This document shows positions 26,027-34,475 of a stretch of 64,000 bases of DNA, in pieces (position 1 is the first letter of the stretch; each line of letters starts with the position of its first letter). Source of the stretch: Spyradosoma sp004558035 (GTDB taxonomy: Bacteria; Verrucomicrobiota; Verrucomicrobiia; Opitutales; UBA953); contig NZ_JBNPNH010000003.1 of assembly GCF_050314555.1 (NCBI RefSeq), positions 1-64,000 on the forward strand. Reading direction: 5' to 3'. Both the position numbers and the translations under genes were made by a program. The notes under the pieces are model-generated. The model did not search any database and was not told where the DNA came from. It saw only the letters and a program-made list of their open reading frames with translations.

Positions 26027-26941
26027 TCACTTCTTCACTTCGAGATGGATGGTGGCATCGACGCCGAGCTCGGTGAGGACGGCCTTCTCGATTTTGTCGG
26101 CGCAGGCGTGGGCGTCGCGCAGGGGCGTGTCGCCGTCGAAGCGGATGTGGAAAGTCACTTCCGTGTGCGCGCCGTATTCGTGAAAATGCAGGTGGTGCAG
26201 ATCGAAGTCGTCGCGGCCGCCGACGCGCGCGCAGAGCTCGCGGATCTTCGCCTCGACGTCCGCGGGAACGCGTCCGCCGAGCAGACGGTTGGAGGCGTCG
26301 CGCAGAACCGTCCACGCGAGGCGCAGCAGCAGCGCGCCGACGACGCAGGAGAGCGCGCCGTCCATCCACCAGAGCGCACCGCCGGAGAGCTTCGCGGCGA
26401 TCATGCCGACGAGCAGAATCGCGGAGCTGAGCGTGTCGCTGCGGTGGTGGTAGGCGTCCGCGCGCAGGGAATTGAGGCGCGTCCGGCGCGCCGCCCAAAA
26501 CGCGTACTGCGCCATGGCCTCCTTCACGACGATGGTCGCGATCATCGCGGAGAGCGCGAGCCAGCCGAATTCGACGGATTCGCGCGCGAGGATTTTTTCG
26601 ACGCCGCCCTTGCCGAAGGAGACGCCGATGCCGGCGAGCATCATGGCGATGACGACGGAGCTGATGAGCTCCGCGCGCCCGTGCCCGAAGGGATGTTCGG
26701 CGTCGGCGGGCTTTTCGGAAATCTTCAGCCCGATGATGAGCACGGCGGAGGAAAGGCAGTCCGAGAGCGTTTCCCAGGAATCGGCGAGCACGGCGAGCGA
26801 GCCCGTCACGACGCCGACCCAAAGCTTGAAGGCGCCGAGCAGCGCGTTCCCGCAGATGGCGACCACGCCTTCGCTCTTGGCGACGGCGAGATTGCGCGCC
26901 TGCAGGGCGGCGAAAGTTTCGGCACGGGAATTTTTCGGCAT
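26027..26941 (-). CDS. Cation diffusion facilitator (CDF) metal efflux transporter
   Basis: 304-aa inner-membrane metal/proton antiporter (Zn, Fe, Mn or Co; specificity not assignable). Six membrane segments span about residues 25-225. The metal site is formed by the DSWETLSD motif in TM2 (about 54-61) and YHHRSD in TM5 (about 172-177), with HPFGHGR in the following loop. The cytosolic C-terminal domain (about 215-304) has the histidine-rich DLHHLHFHEYGAHTEV segment that binds metal in the dimer. No operon partner is evident; the next gene on the strand lies 51 bases upstream. Confidence 0.92.
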   Translation of the reverse strand: MPKNSRAETFAALQARNLAVAKSEGVVAICGNALLGAFKLWVGVVTGSLAVLADSWETLSDCLSSAVLIIGLKISEKPADAEHPFGHGRAELISSVVIAMMLAGIGVSFGKGGVEKILARESVEFGWLALSAMIATIVVKEAMAQYAFWAARRTRLNSLRADAYHHRSDTLSSAILLVGMIAAKLSGGALWWMDGALSCVVGALLLRLAWTVLRDASNRLLGGRVPADVEAKIRELCARVGGRDDFDLHHLHFHEYGAHTEVTFHIRFDGDTPLRDAHACADKIEKAVLTELGVDATIHLEVKK

Positions 26942-26992
26942 GGCGCGGACGTTCCCGCGGCGGCTGCGGCGTCGCGCGGGAACGCAGGAAAA

Positions 26993-27514
26993 TCAGTTGA
27001 TGTCGCCGAGATAGTCGGTCGGGATCTCCAGCTCGTTCTTGTCGTTCAGAAACGTCTTGAAGAGCGAGGGGAAGAAGCGCGTCTCGCGAAGCTCCGCGAG
27101 CGGAATCCATTTGTAGCCGACCTGGCGGGAATCTTCTTCGGAGCCGTGCCCGATGTTGCCTTCCTCGACCAGATCGCAGGCGAAGACGACCTCGACCTGG
27201 TGGAAATGCTTGTGGCGCGCCGCGAAATCGTGATTCTTGCCGATGTATTCGCGGACGTAGAGCATCTTGTAGGGCTCGACGGAGATGCCGAGCTCTTCCG
27301 CGCACTCGCGGCGCACGGTGTTGTAGAGCTCTTCGCCGTGCTTCTGACCGCCGCCCGGAAGCACGTAGAACGGACCGCTCTGGTCGCGGAGAATGACGGC
27401 GAGCAGCTTGTTGTCCCGCACGACGACGGCGCGCGCCGCGACGCGGATGGGATTGCTCGGCACGAACGGTTTCGGGCGTTGCGGACGTTTGTTGTTTTGC
27501 GGAGGCGGTTTCAT
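26993..27514 (-). CDS. Nudix hydrolase
   Basis: 173 aa. A basic, Pro-rich N-terminal tail is followed by a Nudix domain with the complete box GGGQKHGEELYNTVRRECAEELGI at about residues 73-96 (GxxxxxExxxxxxxREUxEExGU). The box residues bind Mg2+ and catalyse hydrolysis of nucleoside-diphosphate-linked substrates. A histidine-rich patch (FAARHKHFHQVEVVF) follows. Substrate unknown. Confidence 0.88.
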   Translation of the reverse strand: MKPPPQNNKRPQRPKPFVPSNPIRVAARAVVVRDNKLLAVILRDQSGPFYVLPGGGQKHGEELYNTVRRECAEELGISVEPYKMLYVREYIGKNHDFAARHKHFHQVEVVFACDLVEEGNIGHGSEEDSRQVGYKWIPLAELRETRFFPSLFKTFLNDKNELEIPTDYLGDIN

Positions 27515-27597
27515 GGGTTCGGGAAATTGGAACGCGGACGGCGGGAACGCCCGGAGGCGCCGCGCGCCGTCCGCTATGCGAAGATGCGCGCGCGGAC

Positions 27598-28338
27598 TCA
27601 GTCCAGCAGCGATTCGTCGAAGTCGTCGTTGGAATAGACGGCCTTGACGTCGTCGAGGTCTTCGAGCGCGTCGATGAGCTTCTGGACTTTCTTCGCCGTT
27701 TCCGCGTCGGAAATCGGCACGGTGACGTTCGGCAGATAGACGATGTCGGATTCCGCCGGCTTGACGCCCTTGTCCTCGAGCGCCTTGGCGACGTTGTCGT
27801 AGTCGGCGATCGCGGTGATGATTTCGTAGTGGTCGCCGTTGTTCTTGAAGTCTTCGGCGCCGGCTTCGAGCGCGAGCTCCATCAGCTCGTCTTCGCCGAT
27901 GCCTTCCGCGGGAACGAGAATCTGTCCCTTGCGGTTGAAGTTGAACGCGACGGATCCGGAGCTGCCCATGTTCCCGCCGTTCTTCGTGAACGTCGAGCGC
28001 ACTTCGCCGACGGCGCGGTTCTTGTTGTCCGTCGTGACTTCGACGATGAGGCTGACACCCGCGGGAGCGTAGCCTTCGTAAACCATTTCTTCGTAAACGA
28101 CGCCGGGAATCTCGCCCGTGCCCTTTTTGATGGCGCGGTCGATGTTGTCGTTCGGCATGTTCGCCGCTCGCGCGCGCGTCAGAATCGAGCGCAGGCGCAT
28201 GTTGGAGTTCGGGTCGCCGCCGCTTTCGCGCGCCGCGAGCGTGATTTCTTTGGCGAGATTGCTGAAAATCTTGCCGCGTTTAGCGTCCACCAAACCTTTG
28301 TGGCGCTTCGTCGTAGCCCATTTGCTGTGTCCGGACAT
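27598..28338 (-). CDS. yebC: YebC/PmpR-family protein (TACO1 family)
   Basis: 246 aa starting MSGHSKWATTKRHKGLVDAKRGKIF, the near-invariant family N-terminus. LAKEITLAARESGGDPNSN, PNDNIDRAIKKGTGE and the YEGYAPAGVSLIVEVTTDNKNR segment all match YebC. Family members bind DNA as regulators and/or aid ribosomes at proline-rich stretches. The start is set at the conserved methionine; the 15 upstream codons are not conserved. A CDS on its own, 70 bases downstream of the aminotransferase gene. Confidence 0.94.
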   Translation of the reverse strand: MSGHSKWATTKRHKGLVDAKRGKIFSNLAKEITLAARESGGDPNSNMRLRSILTRARAANMPNDNIDRAIKKGTGEIPGVVYEEMVYEGYAPAGVSLIVEVTTDNKNRAVGEVRSTFTKNGGNMGSSGSVAFNFNRKGQILVPAEGIGEDELMELALEAGAEDFKNNGDHYEIITAIADYDNVAKALEDKGVKPAESDIVYLPNVTVPISDAETAKKVQKLIDALEDLDDVKAVYSNDDFDESLLD

Positions 28339-28408
28339 AAGTGAATCGAATGGTTGAAAATTGTGCGGGAACTTTATTCTCAAAGCGCTCCCGCGTAAAA
28401 CGAAAAAA

Positions 28409-29572
28409 TCAGCGCTTCAGCGTTTTCAGGTAGCGCTCGATGCGCGTGCAGGCTTCGTCGATGTTCGCGTAGGAGGTCGAGAAGCTCGCGCGGCAGAACC
28501 CTTCGCCGCATTTGCCGAACGCCGTGCCGGGCACCATCGCGACGCGTTCCGCCGCGAGCAGCCCCTTGGCGAAATCCATCGAGCTCATGCCCGTCGAAGT
28601 GATGTCCGGGAACGCGTAGAACGAGCCGCGCGGCGAGTGGCACTTGAGCCCGAGCTCGTTGAAGCGGCGCACGATGAAGTCGCGGCGTTCGCGGTATTTC
28701 TCGCGCATTTCGAGCATCGCCGGGCGACCGTTGCGCAGCGCCTCGATCGCCGCCTCCTGCGAGACGATCGGCGCGCAGAGAATCCCGTACTGGTGGATTT
28801 TGAGGATGCCGTCGATGATGTCCGCCGGGCCGCACGCGTAGCCGACGCGGAAGCCCGTCATCGCGTACGCCTTGGAAAAGCCGTGCAGGAAGACCGTGCG
28901 TTCCCGCATGCCCGGAATCGAGGCGATCGAGGTGTGATCGCCGTCGAACGTGAGCTCGGAATAAATTTCGTCGGAGATGACGAGCATGTCCTTCTCCACG
29001 GCGAACTTCGCGATTTCCTCGAGGAGCCCGCGCGAGGCGGTGCCGCCGGTAGGATTCGTCGGGAAGTTGATGAGCAGCGCCTTCACGCCGGGCTGCCACG
29101 CCTTGCGCAGCGCGTCGATCGTGATCGCGAATTTGTCCTCCGCCTTCGTCTCGACGGCGATCGCTTCCGCGTGGCAGAGCTTGATCGACGGGCAGTAGGA
29201 GACGTAGCAGGGTTCGTGGTAAATGACCTTGTCGCCGGGATTGAGAATCGCGCGCAGCACGGCGTCGAGCGCTTCGGAGACGCCGACGGTCGTGATGATT
29301 TCCGTCTCCGGGTCGTATTCCGCGCCGTAGTTGGCGGCGACGTATTTGGAGATTTCCCTGCGCAGCGCGATGAGCCCGCGGTTGTCCGTGTAGCTCGTGT
29401 GCCCGCGTTCGAGCGCGGAAATGGCGACGTCGCGGATGTGGAAGGGCGTGACGAAGTCGGGTTCGCCGATGCCGAGCGAAACGGCGTCCTTCATCTGCGA
29501 AACGATGGCGAAGAAGTCGCGGATGCCCGATTTGGGCATCGTGCGCACGTGTGAAGCGAGAAAATCTCTCAT
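28409..29572 (-). CDS. Class I/II PLP-dependent aminotransferase
   Basis: 387-aa fold-type I aminotransferase. The PLP lysine is in FLHGFSKAYAMTGFRVGY. Substrate/cofactor residues are visible in SLGIGEPDF, YTDNRGLIALRREIS, LINFPTNPTGGT (the NPTGG motif) and VISDEIYSELTFDG. The carboxylate-binding Arg is in FCRASFSTSYANI. The closest family pattern is the aspartate/alanine/aromatic aminotransferase group (AlaT/PatA-like); exact substrate unknown. An Lrp/AsnC regulator lies 225 bases upstream on the same strand, a pairing common for amino-acid aminotransferases. Confidence 0.9.
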   Translation of the reverse strand: MRDFLASHVRTMPKSGIRDFFAIVSQMKDAVSLGIGEPDFVTPFHIRDVAISALERGHTSYTDNRGLIALRREISKYVAANYGAEYDPETEIITTVGVSEALDAVLRAILNPGDKVIYHEPCYVSYCPSIKLCHAEAIAVETKAEDKFAITIDALRKAWQPGVKALLINFPTNPTGGTASRGLLEEIAKFAVEKDMLVISDEIYSELTFDGDHTSIASIPGMRERTVFLHGFSKAYAMTGFRVGYACGPADIIDGILKIHQYGILCAPIVSQEAAIEALRNGRPAMLEMREKYRERRDFIVRRFNELGLKCHSPRGSFYAFPDITSTGMSSMDFAKGLLAAERVAMVPGTAFGKCGEGFCRASFSTSYANIDEACTRIERYLKTLKR

Positions 29573-29797
29573 GACGAATAACGGATAGTTGAAAATTGAT
29601 GACGGATAGTTGATGAGCGAGAACGGATAAACGAGTGACTGGTCGCCGGAAACTGGTGACTGGAGATTACTTTGGGAAGCATTTTCGAAAGGTTTTGCCG
29701 GAGCAAAACCCGCAATGCGCCAGCTACCAGTTACAAGTCACGAGTTTCAGCCCGTTCCCGCGCGCGGAAATGAATTTTTGCCGCCCGCGTGCGCCGC
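29573..29797. repeat. Intergenic gap with short iterated phrases
   Basis: ACGGATAGTTGA occurs twice within 35 bases (around 29580-29612), followed by GAACGGATAAACGAGTGACT, and by GGAAACTGGTGACTGGAG and CCAGTTACAAGTCACGAG in near-inverted orientation about 65 bases apart. Similar wording is found at 54625-54660. No gene seen. Confidence 0.55.
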
Positions 29798-30280
29798 TTA
29801 TTGAGAAACCGCGGGGCGCTCCGGCTTTTCAGGGGCGGCGATCGCGAAACCCGATTCCTTGTAGGCGCGGAGCATGAAGTGCGTTCCCGTCGAAAGCACG
29901 CCCGCGATGCGCGCGAGGCGGTTGTGGACGAAGTTCGCCACCTTGTAGAGGTTGTCCGCGTTCACGATGACGAGCAGGTCGTAGGCGCCCGACATCAGGT
30001 AGCAGCTTTCGACCTGGTCGAACTGGCTGATGCGCTCGGCGACGCGGTCGAACCCGCCGCTCACGTCCGGCGAGACCTTCAGCTCGATGACGGCGCGGAC
30101 GCGCGTCTCTTCGTCGAACGAGGGATTGAGCACGGGGCGCCACCCGAGCAGGATCTTTTCGTCCTTGAGTTGCGCGAGCTGGGCTTCGACTTCGGCGGGC
30201 GTGAGCTCGAGAATCCGCGCCATCTGCTCGGTCGAAAGCTGTTCGCCCTCCATGATGAGTTTGAGAACTTTGTTGTTCAT
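29798..30280 (-). CDS. Lrp/AsnC-family transcriptional regulator
   Basis: 160 aa. An N-terminal helix-turn-helix (about residues 10-50: LSTEQMARILELTPAEVEAQLAQL) is followed by a C-terminal RAM/Lrp effector domain (VRAVIELKVSPDV ... VESCYLMSGAYDLLVIVNADN ... FMLRAY). The domain binds amino acids and drives octamer assembly. The start MNNKVLKLIMEG is used rather than an upstream in-frame start. It probably controls the downstream aminotransferase gene, by analogy with Lrp-aminotransferase pairs; this is inference from position. Confidence 0.88.
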   Translation of the reverse strand: MNNKVLKLIMEGEQLSTEQMARILELTPAEVEAQLAQLKDEKILLGWRPVLNPSFDEETRVRAVIELKVSPDVSGGFDRVAERISQFDQVESCYLMSGAYDLLVIVNADNLYKVANFVHNRLARIAGVLSTGTHFMLRAYKESGFAIAAPEKPERPAVSQ

Positions 30281-30325
30281 GATCGTTGCGGGAGAATCTA
30301 TCGTTTTCGCGGGAACGCGCAAAAG

Positions 30326-30361
30326 AAAAAATCCGCCGCGCTTTCGCGTCGACGGATTTTT
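30326..30361 (-). terminator. Terminator of rpmB
   Basis: Imperfect hairpin with AAAAATCCG and CGGATTTTT outer arms around a CTTTC loop, 23 bases past the rpmB stop. It gives a T-run on the minus strand. Confidence 0.75.
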
Positions 30362-30384
30362 CGCGGGAAGACGTGAAAAGGCAA

Positions 30385-30615
30385 TTACGCTTTTTCGACG
30401 AGACCGGCCTTAAGCGCCTTGACGGAAACCCAGAGACGCTTGATGCTGCCGTTCGGGAGCTTCACGCGGATGCGTTGAAGATTCGGCTTGAACGTGCGCT
30501 TCGTCTGTTTGACGAGCTGGAGCCCGATGCCGCCGCTCTTCTTGCTCTGACCTTTGTGAACGATGCTGCGTCCCTTGGTCGGACGCTTGCCTGTGATTGC
30601 GCAAACTCGTGACAT
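30385..30615 (-). CDS. rpmB: 50S ribosomal protein L28
   Basis: 76 aa, standard length for L28, with the conserved start MSRVCAITGKRPTKGRSIVH, the KRTFKPNLQRIRVKL core and KRLWVSVKALKAGLVEK C-terminus. It is basic and binds 23S rRNA. The CxxC zinc-binding pairs of the alternative L28 form are absent. Monocistronic, divergent from rpsU across a 208-base gap. Confidence 0.97.
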   Translation of the reverse strand: MSRVCAITGKRPTKGRSIVHKGQSKKSGGIGLQLVKQTKRTFKPNLQRIRVKLPNGSIKRLWVSVKALKAGLVEKA

Positions 30616-30741
30616 GATGTTTTCTGGTTTGAAAGGTTGTACTTTTTAAAAATGAGGCTCAACTATCGCGGGAAATCGGCGGCTTGGCAAGCTCTTTTTT
30701 CGCGGAACCGAAAAAAACGCGTTTCCGCGCCGAAAAAATGT

Positions 30742-30770
30742 TTGACGCGCGGGGGCGAAAAAGCCATGCT
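30742..30770 (+). promoter_or_regulatory. Promoter of rpsU
   Basis: TTGACG (30742-30747), 17-base spacer, CATGCT (30765-30770), followed by a ~45-base pyrimidine/A-rich leader to the rpsU ATG. Confidence 0.6.
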
Positions 30771-30823
30771 TTCCTTTCACATTTTCCAATTCGAACCATT
30801 TTCAACAGAAACAAGTCAAACCA

Positions 30824-31024
30824 ATGCCCGTAGAAATCAAGATTCGTAAAGGCGAAAGCATGGACAAAGCGCTTCGCCGCATGAAGAAGAAGCTCGACCG
30901 CGAAAACATCATCCGTGACGTCCGCGCCAAGCGCTACTTCGAAAAGCCGTGCGAAGAACGCCGCCGCAAGAAAAAAGCCCAGGCGTTCAGCAACATGCTC
31001 CGCCAGCGCTACGAAAACATGTAA
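30824..31024 (+). CDS. rpsU: 30S ribosomal protein S21
   Basis: 66 aa with the S21 signature PVEIKIRKGESMDKALRRMKKKLDREN and a basic C-terminal tail (YFEKPCEERRRKKKAQ). It is part of the 30S platform near the 16S 3' end. The small-basic-protein gene follows after 29 bases and probably shares its transcript. Confidence 0.96.
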   Translation: MPVEIKIRKGESMDKALRRMKKKLDRENIIRDVRAKRYFEKPCEERRRKKKAQAFSNMLRQRYENM

Positions 31025-31053
31025 TTCACCGACAACGCAAGGAGACTGTAACC

Positions 31054-31212
31054 ATGTCGCAACACGCCAGCTTCAAAAGCGCCGCCGCCGGTTCCTCGAA
31101 CCGCACCGTGCTCAAACGTTTCGAACGCGTCGATCTGCTCAAGAAACGCGGTCAGTGGTCCGACAAGCGCACGCGCTTGACGAACCTCCCGAAAACCCGC
31201 CCGGAAGAATAA
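31054..31212 (+). CDS. Small basic protein of the Verrucomicrobia-Chlamydiae type
   Basis: 52 aa, MSQHASFKSAAAGSSNRTVLKRFERVDLLKKRGQ..., highly basic. It matches the short conserved protein family recognised in Verrucomicrobia, Chlamydiae and relatives (the 'small basic protein' model), whose function is unknown. The ATG has a good ribosome-binding site (AAGGAG at 10 bases). Position directly after rpsU, size and charge suggest a ribosome-associated role, by inference only. It is the best single lineage marker in the window. Confidence 0.85.
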   Translation: MSQHASFKSAAAGSSNRTVLKRFERVDLLKKRGQWSDKRTRLTNLPKTRPEE

Positions 31213-31232
31213 TCCGCCGATCCGGTTTTCCG

Positions 31233-31269
31233 AAAATCCCGTTCCCGCCTCCGCGGAACGGGATTTTTT
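31233..31269 (+). terminator. Terminator after rpsU and the small basic protein
   Basis: Near-perfect hairpin AAAATCCCGTTC...GAACGGGATTTT with a T-run ending at 31269, 20 bases past the small-basic-protein stop. The A-rich opposite arm would also serve miaB reading from the other side. Confidence 0.85.
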
Positions 31270-31298
31270 CGCGCCCGCCGCGCGGGAACGCCGCGCGC

Positions 31299-32681
31299 TC
31301 ACTCCGCGAGGACGCGGGTGATTTCGCCGGAGAGCGTGGTCACGGTCGCGGAGGAAATCTTCACGGAGACGAGCTTGCCGAGGAAGGATTCGTCCGCCGG
31401 GAACACGATTTTCCTGTTCCCGCCGTTGCGCCCTTCGAAGATGCCCTCGCCGCGCTTGGCGCGCGATTCGACGAGCACTTCCTGCTCCGTGCCGACGAGC
31501 GATTCGTTGCGCGCGAGCGAGTCCTTTTCGAGCACGGCGAGCAGCTCCTTGTTGCGCGCGTCCTTTTCCGCCTCGGAAATCGGGTCGCCGAGCGCCTCCG
31601 CCGGCGTTCCCGCGCGCACGCTGTAGCGGAAGATGTACGCCATGTCGAATTTCACTTCGTCGAAGAGCGAGCGCGTGAGCTCGAAGTCCTCGCGCGTCTC
31701 GCCGGGGAAGCCGACGATGACGTCCGTCGAAAAATACATGTCCGGACGCGCCGCGCGCAGCGCGCGCACGAGCTCGACGAAGCGTTCCCGCGAATACGGG
31801 CGGCGCATCGCCTTGAGGATCTTGTCCGAACCGCTCTGCGCCGGCAGGTGAATGTAGCTGCACAGCTTCGGCAGGCGGCGATACGCGTCCACGAGGTCTT
31901 CGCGGAAGCCCGACGGATGCGGCGACGTGAAGCGGATGCGCCAAAGCCCCTCGATTTCGCTGAGTTTTTCCAACAGCTGCACGAAAGGCGACTTGCCGTC
32001 GACCGCCGGAAATTCGCGGATGCCGTAGCGGTTCACGATCTGCCCGAGCAGCGTGACTTCGCGCGTTCCCGCGGCGACGAGCTCCCGCGTCTCCTCGACG
32101 ATTTCGTCGATCGGGCGCGCGCGTTCGTGCCCGCGCGTCTTCGGCACGATGCAGTAGGCGCAGCGCATGTCGCAGCCCTGCATGATGGAGACGAACGCGG
32201 AAACCTTCCGCCCCGGCGTGTGCGCGCGGATCGTGTTCTGCGAGCCCGCCTCCTCGTCGAGATCGACGATGCTCGACGGCCGCGGCCCGAGTCCGCGCAG
32301 CGTCGCGAGCAGCTTGTCGAGGTGCTCGGGAACACGGTGAAACTTCTGCGTGCCGACGAGCAGATCGAGGTCGGGCAGCGAATCGAGCAGCGCGCGCCCG
32401 CGGTTCTGCGCCATGCAGCCCATGATGCCGACGATGCGCCGCTTGCCGCCGTCGGCGTCCGTGCGCAGGCGGTTTTTGCGCGAAGGCAGCAGGCGGTACG
32501 CCTTGCCGATCGCCTTCTGCTCCGCCTGATCGCGCACGCTGCAGGTGTTGAGCAGAATGACGTCGGCCTCGTGCTCGTCGTCCACGATGGAATAGCCGCG
32601 GGCGCGCAGCATCTCCGCGACGGCCTCGCTGTCGCGCTCGTTCATCTGGCACCCGTAGGTTTTGATGTAGACTCGGTTCAT
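31299..32681 (-). CDS. miaB: tRNA-2-methylthio-N6-isopentenyladenosine-37 synthase MiaB
   Basis: 460-aa radical-SAM methylthiotransferase acting on A37 of tRNAs that read UNN codons. UPF0004 domain: MNRVYIKTYGCQMNERDSE, LLNTCSVRDQAE and GCMAQ supply the three auxiliary-cluster cysteines. Radical-SAM CxxxCxxC: IMQGCDMRCAYCIVP at about residue 165. A TRAM domain forms the C-terminus (VGTEQEVLVE ... GKLVSVKISSATVTTLSGEI). The start at 32681 is the conserved MNR; the longer open frame upstream is antisense to the catalase gene. There is a small insertion after KAYRLLPSRKNRL. Confidence 0.94.
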   Translation of the reverse strand: MNRVYIKTYGCQMNERDSEAVAEMLRARGYSIVDDEHEADVILLNTCSVRDQAEQKAIGKAYRLLPSRKNRLRTDADGGKRRIVGIMGCMAQNRGRALLDSLPDLDLLVGTQKFHRVPEHLDKLLATLRGLGPRPSSIVDLDEEAGSQNTIRAHTPGRKVSAFVSIMQGCDMRCAYCIVPKTRGHERARPIDEIVEETRELVAAGTREVTLLGQIVNRYGIREFPAVDGKSPFVQLLEKLSEIEGLWRIRFTSPHPSGFREDLVDAYRRLPKLCSYIHLPAQSGSDKILKAMRRPYSRERFVELVRALRAARPDMYFSTDVIVGFPGETREDFELTRSLFDEVKFDMAYIFRYSVRAGTPAEALGDPISEAEKDARNKELLAVLEKDSLARNESLVGTEQEVLVESRAKRGEGIFEGRNGGNRKIVFPADESFLGKLVSVKISSATVTTLSGEITRVLAE

Positions 32682-32826
32682 GGGAAAAGCGGAAAGTCTC
32701 CCGCAAACGCGCCGTCCTTTCAACCGCAAAGCATCGGCCCGCGGGAACGCTTTTTTCGCGCGCGGACGAAAAGATTTCCGGGGCCTCCGCGGGCGCGCGC
32801 CCTGCCCGTTCCCGCGATTTTTGGAG

Positions 32827-32881
32827 TTTACAAAAACGGGAAGCGAGAGTTTAATGCCTATAAATTTGTAATCATTACAAA
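32827..32881 (+). promoter_or_regulatory. Catalase promoter with PerR-like operator
   Basis: TTTACA (32827-32832), 17-base spacer and TTTAAT (32850-32855) give an expected start near 32862. A perfect 17-bp palindrome TTTGTAATCATTACAAA (32865-32881) begins right at that start. Its 15-bp core differs from the PerR box TTATAATNATTATAA by one symmetric base per half. Binding there would block initiation, as expected for peroxide-inducible catalase control. No perR/fur gene is in the window. The element is 14 bases before the katA ATG. Confidence 0.75.
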
Positions 32882-32894
32882 GCAAAGGAAAACC

Positions 32895-34406
32895 ATGGAA
32901 AACGACAAAAAACTCACCAACGAGGTCGGCGCGCCCGTCTCGGACAACCGCAACTCTCAGACCGCCGGCGCGCGCGGTCCGATCACGATGCAGGACGTGT
33001 GGCTGATGGAAAAGCTCGCGCACTTCGACCGCGAAGTCATTCCCGAGCGGCGCATGCACGCGAAGGGCAGCGGCGCGTTCGGCACGTTCACGACGACGCA
33101 CGACGTCACGCGCTACACCTGCGCGAAGCTCTTCTCCGAAGTCGGAAAGAAGACGGACGTCTTCGTGCGCTTCTCGACGGTCGCGGGCGAACGCGGCGCC
33201 GCCGACGCCGAGCGCGACATCCGGGGCTTCGCGATCAAGTTCTACACCGAGGAAGGCAACTGGGACCTGGTCGGCAACAACACGCCGGTGTTCTTCATCC
33301 GCGATCCGCTGCAGTTCCCGGATCTGAACCACGCCGTGAAGCGCGACCCGAAGACGAATCTGCGCTCGCCGCAGAACAACTGGGATTTCTGGACGATGCT
33401 TCCGGAGGCGCTGCACCAGATCACGATCGTGATGTCCGACCGCGGCATTCCCGCGAGCTACCGCCACATGCACGGCTTCGGCAGCCACACGTACAGCCTC
33501 GTGAACGCCGCGGGCGAGCGCGTCTGGGTGAAGTTCCACTTCATCACGCAGCAGGGCATCAAAAACCTGACCAACGAAGAGGCGGCGGCGATCATCGCGA
33601 ACGACCGCGAAAGCCACCAACGCGACCTCTTCGACGCCATCGAACGCGGAGACTTCCCGCGCTGGACGCTCTGCTTCCAGATCATGACGGAGGAACAGGC
33701 GAAAAATTATCGCGAAAATCCCTTCGACATCACGAAGACCTGGAGCCACAAGGAATTTCCGCTGATCGAAGTCGGCGTGCTCGAACTCAACCGCAATCCC
33801 GAAAATTATTTCGCCGACGTCGAACAGGCGGCGTTCGCGCCCGCGCACGTCGTCCCCGGAATCGGCTTTTCGCCGGACAAACTCCTGCAGGGACGACTTT
33901 TCTCTTACGGCGACGCGCAGCGCTACCGTCTCGGCGTGAATCACGATCAGATCCCCGTCAACCGCGCCCGATGCCCGATGCACTCCTACCACCGCGACGG
34001 CCTCATGCGCGTGGACGGAAACGCGGGAGCAACCAAGGGCTACGCGCCCAACGGCTTCGGTGAATGGGAGGCGACGCCCTCCGTGCGCCCGCCGCGCCTT
34101 GAGACCGACGGCGCGGTCGATCACCACAATCCCTACGAAGACCGCACGGACGACTGCTTCCGCCAGCCCGGCGACCTTTACCGCCTGCTCGCCGAAGACA
34201 AAAAGGCGCTCCTCATCGCGAACACGGCGGCGGACATCGCGCCCGTCACCGACAACGTGAAGTACCGCCACGCGGCGCACTGCTTCCTTGCGGACAAGGA
34301 CTACGGCACGCGCCTCGCCGCCGCGCTGAAGCTCGACCTCCGTCGCGTCGAAGAACTCGCCGCGATGAGCGAAACCGACCGCCTCGCCGCCACGCGCTCG
34401 GCGTAA
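32895..34406 (+). CDS. katA: Monofunctional haem catalase (small-subunit clade)
   Basis: 503 aa; degrades hydrogen peroxide. Distal-side residues: His in ERRMHAKGSGAFG and Asn in DLVGNNTPVFFIRDP. The proximal haem-ligand Tyr is in GRLFSYGDAQRYRLG (RxFxY). The VRFSTVAGERGAADAERDIRGFAIKFY segment is canonical. There is no large C-terminal domain. ATG at 32895 has AAAGGA 5-10 bases upstream. It is preceded by a PerR-like palindrome and followed by a perfect terminator, so it is a single-gene, peroxide-regulated unit. In a putative gut anaerobe it would serve aerotolerance. Confidence 0.95.
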   Translation: MENDKKLTNEVGAPVSDNRNSQTAGARGPITMQDVWLMEKLAHFDREVIPERRMHAKGSGAFGTFTTTHDVTRYTCAKLFSEVGKKTDVFVRFSTVAGERGAADAERDIRGFAIKFYTEEGNWDLVGNNTPVFFIRDPLQFPDLNHAVKRDPKTNLRSPQNNWDFWTMLPEALHQITIVMSDRGIPASYRHMHGFGSHTYSLVNAAGERVWVKFHFITQQGIKNLTNEEAAAIIANDRESHQRDLFDAIERGDFPRWTLCFQIMTEEQAKNYRENPFDITKTWSHKEFPLIEVGVLELNRNPENYFADVEQAAFAPAHVVPGIGFSPDKLLQGRLFSYGDAQRYRLGVNHDQIPVNRARCPMHSYHRDGLMRVDGNAGATKGYAPNGFGEWEATPSVRPPRLETDGAVDHHNPYEDRTDDCFRQPGDLYRLLAEDKKALLIANTAADIAPVTDNVKYRHAAHCFLADKDYGTRLAAALKLDLRRVEELAAMSETDRLAATRSA

Positions 34407-34421
34407 AACGGCGCCCCTCGA

Positions 34422-34454
34422 AAAAACGGCGTTCCCGCGGGAACGCCGTTTTTC
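34422..34454. terminator. Bidirectional terminator between katA and cas2
   Basis: Perfect palindrome: AAAAACGGCGTTCCCGCGGG and its mirror, with A-run on one side and T-run on the other. It serves katA (plus) and the cas operon (minus, cas2 stop at 34476). The stem contains the GCGGGAACG word on both strands. Confidence 0.9.
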
Positions 34455-34475
34455 GTCCCCGCCCCGCCCGCGCGC

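Noticed and set aside
25868..27637. 589-codon plus-strand open frame
   Set aside because: Antisense to the CDF transporter and Nudix genes; composition is Arg/Ala/Asp-rich, as expected for a shadow frame in high-GC DNA, and no domain is visible.
31299..34280. 993-codon minus-strand frame containing MiaB
   Set aside because: The first 533 codons are antisense to catalase; MiaB begins at the conserved MNR at 32681.
30915..34406. 1163-codon frame ending in catalase
   Set aside because: Only the last 503 codons are catalase; the upstream part is antisense to miaB. The true start at 32895 has a ribosome-binding site and promoter.
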